Assembly (NCBI GenBank): GCA_963779685.1
Contig: CAVZZG010000002.1
Coordinates: 247,170 to 311,169 of the forward strand
Length of the DNA stretch: 64,000 nt
DNA from: CAVZZG01 sp963779685
GTDB lineage: Bacteria > Actinomycetota > Thermoleophilia > Gaiellales > F1-60-MAGs149
Direction: 5' to 3'
Part shown: one piece after another, positions 33,870-40,555 of the stretch
How positions within the stretch are numbered: position 1 is the first letter of the stretch
Layout: every line of letters starts with the position of its first letter
Notes under the pieces: generated by a model
Told to the model about the DNA's origin: nothing
The model's input: the letters and a program-made list of their open reading frames with translations, nothing else
Databases searched by the model: none
Made by a program: the position numbers and the translations under genes

Positions 33870-36298
33870 GCGCGGATCCGGTCGCCGCTCGGGTCGTACA
33901 GCGGCTCTGCACGCACCTCGGCGCCGACCCACTCGCCGAAGATGTCGATCTCCAGCCGGGTGCCCGGGGTGGCGTGGCTGGCCGGCACCCAGGCCCAGGC
34001 GATCGAACCGCCAACGGCGAACCCGTAGCCTCCCGTCGTCACACGCCCGATGGTATCGGCATCGGGCAGGCGCACGGGCTCGGAGCCGAGCGCGATCGCA
34101 CGGGGATCGTCCAGCACGGTGCAGACCAGGCGGTTGCCGCCGCCGGCGGCCCGGCGCGCGGCCAGCGCGTCGCGGCCGATGAACCCCCCGGGCTTGTCGA
34201 TCTTGACGGCAAAGCCGAGCCCGGCGTCATCGGGGGTGGTGTCGGGCGTGATGTCCGATGCCCACGCCCGGTACCCCTTCTCGAGGCGAAGCGCGTCGAT
34301 GGCGCGATAGCCGCAGGCCACGAGCCCGTGTTCCGCGCCGGCTGCCCAGAGCGTGTCCCACAGCGCGGCACCGTACTCGGACGGGCAGTACAGCTCCCAG
34401 CCCAGCTCGCCGACGTAGGTGACGCGAATGGCGAGGCAGGGAACGTCGCCGACGGCGATCTCGAGGGCGGTCATGTACGGGAAGTCGCCGTTCGCCAGCG
34501 AGGTCCTCGTGAGCGGCTGCAGGATGTCGCGCGCCCGCGGCCCCCACAGCCCGAAGCACGCCCTGCTCGAGGTCGCATCGAGGACGTAGACCGAGCCGTC
34601 CCGAGGCGCGTGACGCTCGATCCAGCGCCGGTCGTGCGCGCCGAACGCGGTGCCGGTCACGAGCAGGAAGCGGTCCTCCGCCAGCCTGGTCACCGACAGG
34701 TCGCACTCGATGCCGCCGCGCTCGTTCAGCATCTGGGTGTACGTGACGCGCCCTACCCCCCGGCCCACATCGTTGGCGCAGAGTCGCTGCAGCAAGTCGA
34801 GCGCGCCGGGCCCCAGGACCTCGCTCTTCGCGAAGCTCGACTCGTCGAACAGCCCGGCGGTGGTGCGGGCCGCGGCCGCCTCGGCGCCGATCGCGGGCGA
34901 CCAGTTCTGACCCGCCCATCCGCGGGGCCGGAGCGTCTCGTCCCCGGCGGCCTCATTCGACTCGTACCAGTTGACCCGCTCCCAGCCGGCCTTTTCGCCG
35001 AACGCGGCGCCCAGCGTTCGATGGCGCTCGTAGGCGGGTGAGACCCGCAGCGGCCGCGCGGACGTGCGTTCCTCGCCGGGGTACTTGATGTCGTAGTACT
35101 TCGACAGGGCCTCGTAGGTGCGCTTCAGCGTGAAGGCCTGGCTCCTGTAGTGGCCACCGCCGAACCGGCGCACGTCGAGCGCCCACATCTCCCACTCAGG
35201 CTGGCCGTCGACGATCCACTCCGCCATCGCCTTGCCCAGGCCGCCACCGCCGGCGAGGCCGTGGGCGCAGAACCCGGCCGCGATCCAGAATCCCGGCACC
35301 TCCGACTCGCCCAGCAGGAAGTCCGCGTCGGGGGTGAAGGCCTCCGGGCCGTTGAAGAACCGCTTCACCGGCGCCGACTCCATCTCGGGCACGCGGGCGA
35401 TCGCGTTCGTGAACAGCTCCTCCATGCGATCCCAGTCCTCGGCCAGCAGCTGCGCCTCGAAGCCCGCCGGGATGCCGTCCAGCGCCCACGCTGCGGGCGC
35501 CCGCTCGTAGCCGCCCATGACGAGACCGCCGACCTCGGTGCGGAAGTAGATCAGGTGGTCGGGGTCGCGCAGCGTCGGCAGCGGAGGCAGCGGCGTCTCG
35601 AACGGCTCCGTCACGACGTACTGGTGGCCGAACGGGATGATGGGCACCGTCACATCGACCATCCGGCCGATCTCGGGGGCGTACATGCCGCCCGCATTCA
35701 CGACCACGTCGCACTCGATCCGGCCCTTGTCCGTCACGACCGCCGACACCCGCCCGCCGATCAGCTCGATGTCCGTCACGGTGGTGCGGGTCTCGATCTC
35801 TGCGCCGAGTCGCCGGGCGCCGTCCGCCAGGGCGAACGTCAGCTGGCTGGGATCGAGGTAGCCGTCGTAAGGCAGGTAGGCGGCCGCGCGCACGCCGTCC
35901 GTCGACATCGGTGGGAAGAGGCCCTGCGCCTCGGCCGGCGAGACGATCTCCATCGGCAGCCCGAACGTCCGCGCCCACGCGTTCTGGCGCTGGATCTCCT
36001 CCAGCCGCGCCTCGGAGCACGCCAGCCGCAGCCCGCCCAGCTGGCGCCAGCCGGCATCGAGCCCCGTGAGCTCCTTCAGCTCGCCGTAGAGCCCGACCGA
36101 GTACATCATCATGCGCGTCAGCGAGACGGACGACCGCAGCTGGCCCACCAGTCCCGCCGAATGCCAGGTCGAGCCATGTGTCAGCTGGTACTGCTCGACC
36201 AGCACCGAGTCCGTCCACCCGAGCTTGGCCAGGTGGTACAGGATGCTGCAGCCGCCGACACCGCCGCCGATCACGACGGCTCTCGCCCGATCGCGCAC
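33866..36298 (-). CDS. Dimethylglycine/sarcosine dehydrogenase-like FAD + GcvT fusion
   Basis: Two-domain N-demethylating enzyme of 810 residues. The N-terminal oxidase half starts AVVIGGGVGGCSILYHLAKLGW and has GSTWHSAGLVGQLR, whose His corresponds to the residue that binds FAD covalently in dimethylglycine dehydrogenase. The C-terminal half (about 430-810) is a GcvT aminomethyltransferase fold (VTYTQMLNERGGIECDL, VTYVGELGWELY, GYRAIDALRLEKGYRAW) that passes the released C1 group to tetrahydrofolate. The GTG is preceded by AAGGAGG. First gene of a four-gene operon. Exact substrate (dimethylglycine, sarcosine or another N-methyl amine) is not decided by the sequence. Confidence 0.92.
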   Translation of the reverse strand: MRDRARAVVIGGGVGGCSILYHLAKLGWTDSVLVEQYQLTHGSTWHSAGLVGQLRSSVSLTRMMMYSVGLYGELKELTGLDAGWRQLGGLRLACSEARLEEIQRQNAWARTFGLPMEIVSPAEAQGLFPPMSTDGVRAAAYLPYDGYLDPSQLTFALADGARRLGAEIETRTTVTDIELIGGRVSAVVTDKGRIECDVVVNAGGMYAPEIGRMVDVTVPIIPFGHQYVVTEPFETPLPPLPTLRDPDHLIYFRTEVGGLVMGGYERAPAAWALDGIPAGFEAQLLAEDWDRMEELFTNAIARVPEMESAPVKRFFNGPEAFTPDADFLLGESEVPGFWIAAGFCAHGLAGGGGLGKAMAEWIVDGQPEWEMWALDVRRFGGGHYRSQAFTLKRTYEALSKYYDIKYPGEERTSARPLRVSPAYERHRTLGAAFGEKAGWERVNWYESNEAAGDETLRPRGWAGQNWSPAIGAEAAAARTTAGLFDESSFAKSEVLGPGALDLLQRLCANDVGRGVGRVTYTQMLNERGGIECDLSVTRLAEDRFLLVTGTAFGAHDRRWIERHAPRDGSVYVLDATSSRACFGLWGPRARDILQPLTRTSLANGDFPYMTALEIAVGDVPCLAIRVTYVGELGWELYCPSEYGAALWDTLWAAGAEHGLVACGYRAIDALRLEKGYRAWASDITPDTTPDDAGLGFAVKIDKPGGFIGRDALAARRAAGGGNRLVCTVLDDPRAIALGSEPVRLPDADTIGRVTTGGYGFAVGGSIAWAWVPASHATPGTRLEIDIFGEWVGAEVRAEPLYDPSGDRIRA

Positions 36299-36301
36299 GA
36301 A

Positions 36302-36338
36302 CCCTCCTTGGTCTGGGCCAGGACGACGGTGGATTATG
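36302..36338 (-). promoter_or_regulatory. -10 and Shine-Dalgarno of the amine-oxidation operon
   Basis: Minus-strand CATAAT (36338-36333) lies 34 nt before the GTG at 36298, and AAGGAGGG (36309-36302) is the strongest ribosome-binding site seen in the window. Confidence 0.5.
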
Positions 36339-36459
36339 CCAGCGGCCCGGCGCTCTCGCCGGTCGGCAGGAGGCGGAACCGGACGCCGAGCCGGCGATAC
36401 GTGATGGCAGCGCGCCGGTCGAGCGAGACGAGCATGGCACCCGCCCGCGCGGCCGCCAC
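36334..36459 (-). other. Possible small ORF or gene remnant
   Basis: A 41-codon frame (GTG at 36459, TAA at 36334) ends in a protein-like stretch, RAAITYRRLGVRFRLLP then TGESAGPLA. It fills most of the 191-bp gap between the GcvT-fused gene and the methyltransferase gene. There is no clear ribosome-binding site, and its TAA falls inside the putative -10 of the downstream operon. It may be the tail of a lost gene. Confidence 0.2.
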
Positions 36460-36476
36460 CGCGACCAGGCGTCGAA

Positions 36477-36482
36477 TACCAT
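36477..36482 (+). promoter_or_regulatory. -10 hexamer TACCAT
   Basis: Ends 7 nt before the ATG at 36490. Confidence 0.5.
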
Positions 36483-36489
36483 CGGCGAC

Positions 36490-36963
36490 ATGATGGGTTC
36501 CCCGGCTCGCGGCACTCCCTGGGTCGTCGCCCAGTTCGCCCTCATCGCAGTGGTCGCGGCGAGCTGGCTGGTTGGCCCGCCCGCCGGCGGGGTGGGGCCG
36601 GCCGGGCTCGTGCTCGCCGTGGCCGGGGGCGCGGTCGTGCTCTGGGCCGCGCGCGCCATGGGCCGCTCGCTGACGCCCTTTCCCCGTCCGGTCGAGCACG
36701 GGACGCTGATCGAGACCGGGCCGTTCCGCTACGTCCGGCATCCGACCTACAGCGGCGGGATCGTGTGCCTGGCCGGCATCTCGCTCGGCACGAGCCCCCT
36801 GGGCCTCGTCGGTACGGCGGCGCTGGCGGTGCTGTGGTGGTTCAAGGCCGGGTTCGAGGAGCGGCTGCTCCTCGAACGCTACCCGGGCTACGGCGCCTAC
36901 ATGCGCCGCGTCCCGGGACGCATCATCCCGCGGCGACGGGGCCGGGCGGGCGCCGTGGAATGA
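36490..36963 (+). CDS. Isoprenylcysteine-carboxyl-methyltransferase-like membrane protein
   Basis: Small polytopic membrane methyltransferase, 157 residues with about four membrane segments. The conserved C-terminal motif is GPFRYVRHPTYSGG, followed by ERLLLERYPGYGAYMRRVPGRIIPR, which binds S-adenosylmethionine in this family. Bacterial members act on lipids or unknown isoprenoid substrates. Start set by the TACCAT hexamer; ATG codons at 36490 and 36493 are both possible. Its last 41 bp overlap the convergent MaoC-type gene. Confidence 0.87.
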   Translation: MMGSPARGTPWVVAQFALIAVVAASWLVGPPAGGVGPAGLVLAVAGGAVVLWAARAMGRSLTPFPRPVEHGTLIETGPFRYVRHPTYSGGIVCLAGISLGTSPLGLVGTAALAVLWWFKAGFEERLLLERYPGYGAYMRRVPGRIIPRRRGRAGAVE

Positions 36964-37423
36964 GGACGCGGCGGCGGAACTCGCAGACGGTCTCGTCGCG
37001 CTGGTTCCATGCCACCGTCTCGATGTAGACGACGCCGCGGTCGGGCTTGGACTCCGACGGCCGGACGTCGAGCACCGTCGACCGGGCATAGATCGTGTCG
37101 CCGTGGAACGTCGGTTTGGGGTGCTTGAGCGAGTCGACCTCGAGGTTCGCGATCGCCTTGCCCGATACGTCCGGCACGCTCATGCCGAGCGCCAGCGAGT
37201 ACACCAGGTTCCCGACCACCACGTTGCGCCCGAAGTGGGTCTCGGTCGCGGCGTAGTGCGCGTCCGTGTGCAGCGGGTGGTGGTTCATGGTGATCATGCA
37301 GAACAGGTGATCGTCGTACTCGGTGATGGTCTTGCCCGGCCAGTGGACGTACACGTCGCCGACCTCGAAGTCCTCGAGGTAGCGGCCGAAGCGGGTCTCG
37401 CGGGCGTTGAACTCGCGGGTCAT
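36923..37423 (-). CDS. MaoC-family hydratase, candidate mesaconyl-CoA hydratase
   Basis: Hot-dog-fold enoyl-CoA hydratase, 166 residues. The family's catalytic region appears as ITMNHHPLHTDAHYAATETHFGRNVVVGNLVYSLALG, in short motifs, and the N-terminal FEVGDVYVHWPGKTITE matches the mesaconyl-CoA hydratase group. In the ethylmalonyl-CoA pathway that enzyme makes beta-methylmalyl-CoA, and its neighbours here are the matching dehydrogenase and lyase. The ATG at 37423 is favoured by AGGGGG 5 nt upstream; a GTG at 37429 overlapping the previous stop is the alternative. Confidence 0.85.
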   Translation of the reverse strand: MTREFNARETRFGRYLEDFEVGDVYVHWPGKTITEYDDHLFCMITMNHHPLHTDAHYAATETHFGRNVVVGNLVYSLALGMSVPDVSGKAIANLEVDSLKHPKPTFHGDTIYARSTVLDVRPSESKPDRGVVYIETVAWNQRDETVCEFRRRVLIPRRPPGPVAAG

Positions 37424-37425
37424 CG

Positions 37426-38619
37426 TCACCCCCTGTAGCGGGCCAGCAGCCCGCGTGCGATGATCGTCTTCTGGATCTCGGACGTGCCCTCGCCGATCAA
37501 GAGCATCGGCGCGTCGCGGTACAGACGCTCGATCTCGTACTCGGTCGAGTAGCCGTAGCCGCCGTGGATGCGGAACGCCTCCTCGACGACCTCCTTGCAC
37601 ATCTCCGAGGCGAAGTACTTGGCCATGCCCGTCTCGACGTCGGCTCGGCGGCCGGCGTCCTTGGCCCGGGCCGCCTGCACGGTCAGCAGGCGGGCCGCCT
37701 CGATCTTGGTCGCCATCTCGGCCAGCTTGAACTGGATCGCCTGATGCCGGTGGAGCGGCTTGCCGAACGTCTCGCGCTCGTGGGCGTAGCGGATGCCCAG
37801 CTCGTAGGCGCGGCGGGCCACTCCGACGCCGCGGGCAGCGACGTTCGCACGGCCGACCTCGATGCCGCTCATCATCTGCTGGAAGCCCCTGCCGATGCCG
37901 TCCTCGCCGCCGAGGACGGCGTTCCCCGGCACCGGGTGGTCGTCGAACACGAGCTCGGTGGTCTCGACGCCCTTGTAGCCCAGCTTGTGCAGCTGCGGCG
38001 GGATGGTGAGCCCGCCCTGCCGGGCCACACCCGGCTCCTTCTCGACCATGAAGCACGTCATGCCGGTGTGGGGCGGATCGGCGGCCGGGTCGGTCTTGAC
38101 GAGCGTCGCCACCAGCCCGCTGCGCAGCCCGTTCGTGACCCACATCTTCTGGCCGGAGATGCGCCAGCCGTCACCGTCCCGCACCGCGGTGGATCGGATC
38201 GCCTGCACGTCGGAGCCGCAGTGGGGCTCGGTCATGGAGAACGCGCCGCGCACCTCGCCGGTGGCCATGCTCGGCAGCAGCCGCTCGCGCTGCTCCTCGG
38301 TGCCGGAGGCGAGCAGCAGGGCCGAGCAGATGAAGTGGGTGTTGATGATCCCGGACACGCTCATCCAGCCGCGCGAGATCTCCTCGATGGCCAGGCAGTA
38401 CGTCGTCAGGTCGAGGCCCATGCCGCCGTAGCGCTCGGGGATCGTGAAGCCGAAGATGCCGAGCTCGCGGAGCCCGTCGACGATCGGCTGGGGGAACGTG
38501 TCGGTGGCCTCGTACTCGCTCGCGGCCGGGATGATCTCGCCCTCCACGAACTCGCGCACGGCCAGCAGGACGTCGATCTGATCCTGGGTCAGGCCGAGAG
38601 CGGCGTGGTCGGGAATCAC
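37426..38619 (-). CDS. Acyl-CoA dehydrogenase, candidate methylsuccinyl-CoA dehydrogenase
   Basis: FAD-dependent alpha,beta-dehydrogenase of 397 residues. Signature 1 is FSMTEPHCGSDVQAIRS, the FAD-binding and catalytic region includes WVTNGLRSGL, and signature 2 is FRIHGGYGYSTEYEIERLYRDAP, ending GEGTSEIQKTIIARGLL. Placed between the CoA-ester lyase and MaoC hydratase with 4-bp overlaps, it fits (2S)-methylsuccinyl-CoA dehydrogenase, although proteobacterial Mcd is longer at its N-terminus. GTG start at 38619. Confidence 0.88.
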   Translation of the reverse strand: MIPDHAALGLTQDQIDVLLAVREFVEGEIIPAASEYEATDTFPQPIVDGLRELGIFGFTIPERYGGMGLDLTTYCLAIEEISRGWMSVSGIINTHFICSALLLASGTEEQRERLLPSMATGEVRGAFSMTEPHCGSDVQAIRSTAVRDGDGWRISGQKMWVTNGLRSGLVATLVKTDPAADPPHTGMTCFMVEKEPGVARQGGLTIPPQLHKLGYKGVETTELVFDDHPVPGNAVLGGEDGIGRGFQQMMSGIEVGRANVAARGVGVARRAYELGIRYAHERETFGKPLHRHQAIQFKLAEMATKIEAARLLTVQAARAKDAGRRADVETGMAKYFASEMCKEVVEEAFRIHGGYGYSTEYEIERLYRDAPMLLIGEGTSEIQKTIIARGLLARYRG

Positions 38620-39534
38620 GCGACCGGCTCCATGCCGGCGGCGCGGCCTGCGGCCTCGACCTGCAGCGCCATCTTGCGGGACGCCTCGTCGATCATCTCG
38701 CCGCGGAACATGACCGCGCCCTTGCCCTCGTCGTCGGTGGCCACGCGGTACGCGTCGAGCATGGCCACTGCGAGGTCGAACTGGGCCTGGCTCGGCCGGT
38801 ACATCTCGTTCAGGATCCCGATCTGGTCGGGATGCAGTGCCCACTTGCCGTCCATGCCGAGGAGCCGCGAGCGCCGCGCCACCTCGGCGAAGCCGGCGGC
38901 ATCGCGGATCTGGGCATAGGGGCCGTCGATGGCCTGCAGGCCGTACGCCCGGGCGGTGTTGACGATGCGGGCGTTGATGTAGTGCCACTGATCGCCCGGG
39001 TAGTCCGTCTCGATCTGCCCGACCGTGAGCTGCGGGATACCGAGGTTGGCGGCGTAGTCGCCCGGCCCGAAGATGAGCGTCTCGGCGCGCGGCGAGGCGG
39101 CGGCGATCTCGTCCATCTTGACGCAGCCGTGGCCGGTCTCGATCTGCAGCTCCAGGCCGATGCCGCCCGGCTCGAGCCCGTGGTCGAGCTCGAGCTGGGT
39201 GAGCAGGTGATCGGCGAAGTGGACGTGCGAGGCGTCGTGGACCTTGGGGATCATGATGCAGTCGAGTCTGCGCCCCGGCGTGCTCGACGACGTACGTCAC
39301 GTCACGCCAGCACCAGCGCGTGGCGACGCCGTTGACGCGGACGACGAGCGTCTTCGCGGCCCACTCCTGCTGCAGCGCGTCGACGATGTTCTGGCGTGTG
39401 GCGTCCGTCTTCTCGCTCGGGGCGACGGCGTCCTCCAGGTCGAGGAACACCTGGTCGGCCGGCAGCGACCGGGCCTTCTCGAGCATCTTGAGGCTCGATC
39501 CGGGGACTGCGAGACAGGAGCGGCGTAGGCGCAC
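38616..39534 (-). pseudogene. HpcH/HpaI/CitE-type CoA-ester lyase (malyl/beta-methylmalyl-CoA lyase-like), frameshifted
   Basis: Both halves of a CitE-family lyase are present but in different frames. From the GTG at 39534 one reads CLAVPGSSLKMLEKARSLP, FLDLEDAVAPSEK and VVRVNGV up to DVTYVVEHAG. The protein then resumes in another frame as RLDCIMIPKVHDASHV, LQIETGHGCVKMDEIA, LIFGPGDYAANLG and GKWALHPDQIGILNEMY. Dropping one C from the CCCC run at about 39272-39275 joins them into a normal protein of about 305 residues. That is either an assembly error or a recent disabling mutation. First gene of the lyase-dehydrogenase-hydratase operon, preceded by a weak TGAGG. Confidence 0.82.
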
Positions 39535-39567
39535 GTGGGCATCCTCAGGGGTCGTCGGTGCCGGTGC

Positions 39568-39573
39568 ATCGTA
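39568..39573 (-). promoter_or_regulatory. -10 hexamer TACGAT (minus strand)
   Basis: Lies 33 nt before the GTG of the CoA-ester lyase gene, leaving a leader with TGAGG. Confidence 0.45.
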
Positions 39574-39585
39574 GGCACGGAACCC

Positions 39586-39759
39586 TAGGGCCCGTCTCAG
39601 TAGGTGAACACTTCACCTGGCATGCCCTGCGACGTCGCGCTGGTGACCGCGACCGCTCGCCAAGACATCCCTTGTCAGGTATTGGCTTCGCAGTCGCGCT
39701 TCCCATCGCGAGGCCGCAGGGGGCGCCATGTGCCACGTCACCTACTGGGACGGGCCCTA
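39586..39759. mobile_element. MITE-like element with 22-bp terminal inverted repeats and TA ends
   Basis: The left end 39586-39607 starts TAGGGCCCGTCTCAG and continues TAGGTGA; the right end 39738-39759, read in reverse, is the same except for one base (CCCAG for CTCAG). The outermost TA at each end fits the target duplication of IS630/Tc1-mariner transposition. Inside there is a 7-bp stem (AGGTGAA-CAC-TTCACCT, 39602-39618), and further partial pairing between the arms suggests one long folded structure. It is 174 bp with no transposase, so it would be moved in trans. No second copy was seen in the window. Confidence 0.72.
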
Positions 39760-39763
39760 AGAT
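39758..39763 (+). promoter_or_regulatory. -10 hexamer TAAGAT starting at the MITE boundary
   Basis: Ends 8 nt before the GTG of the phosphatase gene; its first two bases are the right-hand TA of the element. Confidence 0.5.
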
Positions 39764-39771
39764 CTGAGGCA

Positions 39772-40401
39772 GTGACCGCCGCGAGAATCCTGCTCGCCCG
39801 TCACGGGCACGCGACCAGCGGCCCGGATCACCGCTGGACCCGCGACGACCCGCTGACGGAGCTCGGGCTGCGACAGGCCCGCGAGCTCGCCGCGCACCTC
39901 GCGGCGCTCCGCAGGCGGCCGACGCACATCGTCGCGTCGCCCGCTGCCCGCGCTCTGCAGACCGCGGAGGCCTGTGGCGAGGCGCTCGGGCTGCCCGTCG
40001 AGACCGACGAGCGACTGCTGGAATTCGGCTCGGGCGCCGTGTCCCCGTTCACCATGGCCGAGATGCTCGAGCACATGCCCTACGACGACGTATGGCATCC
40101 CGACGACCCGGGCTACGACGGCGAGCCGATCGGCGTGTTCTGGCGTCGCACCGCGGCGGTTGCCGACGACCTCCTGGAACGGGGCGGCCTGCCGCTGGCC
40201 GTCTCCCACGGCGGCACCACGACCGGCATCCTCCGGCACCTGCTCGGCGTCGCGGGCCACCTCCCGGACGCCGTGCACTTCCACATCGACAACGCCAGCC
40301 TCACGGACGTGCGCTTCCGCATCGATCGCAATGGCAATCGCCGTGTGGTGCTGCGCCGGCTCGGCGAGACCGGCTACCTGTCGGACGTCACGGAGCTTTG
40401 A
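39772..40401 (+). CDS. Histidine phosphatase-family protein
   Basis: Phosphoglycerate-mutase-like phosphatase of 209 residues. The phospho-accepting motif is LLARHGHATSG with the RHG triad. VASPAARALQTAEACGEALG and DERLLEFGSG (acid/base region) follow, and the second catalytic His is in LAVSHGGTTTGILRHLL. The GTG start is set by the TAAGAT hexamer; the longer open frame upstream runs into the MITE. It stands alone between the two CoA-pathway operons. Substrate unknown. Confidence 0.88.
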   Translation: MTAARILLARHGHATSGPDHRWTRDDPLTELGLRQARELAAHLAALRRRPTHIVASPAARALQTAEACGEALGLPVETDERLLEFGSGAVSPFTMAEMLEHMPYDDVWHPDDPGYDGEPIGVFWRRTAAVADDLLERGGLPLAVSHGGTTTGILRHLLGVAGHLPDAVHFHIDNASLTDVRFRIDRNGNRRVVLRRLGETGYLSDVTEL

Positions 40402-40434
40402 CGGCAGCCCGCTTCGCGGACTGCCGTCAAAGCT
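40394..40434 (+). terminator. Perfect 14-bp-stem hairpin containing the phosphatase stop codon
   Basis: AGCTTTGACGGCAG (40394-40407) pairs fully with CTGCCGTCAAAGCT (40421-40434), and an inner CCGC/GCGG extends it around a TTC loop. The TGA stop is inside the left arm. No T-run follows. Confidence 0.65.
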
Positions 40435-40520
40435 AGCTGGACCCCTGCGCGACGCCGGGTGGTTCTTCGTGGTCGGGCGATGCGCCGGGTCGCCAGCGGA
40501 CGGTGGGCCGTGGTCCCTCT

Positions 40521-40555
40521 AGCGGTGATGTGCCGCGCAGCGGCAGATCACCGCT
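40521..40555 (-). terminator. 16-bp-stem hairpin containing the ccr stop codon
   Basis: AGCGGTGATGTGCCGC (40521-40536) pairs with GCGGCAGATCACCGCT (40540-40555) with one mismatch and loop GCA. The TGA of ccr lies within it. Together with the hairpin at 40394 it separates two convergent units. Confidence 0.6.

Noticed and set aside
39604..39771. N-terminal extension of the phosphatase frame into the MITE
   Set aside because: The extension has no phosphatase similarity and lies in the inverted-repeat element; TAAGAT 8 nt before GTG 39772 marks the start.
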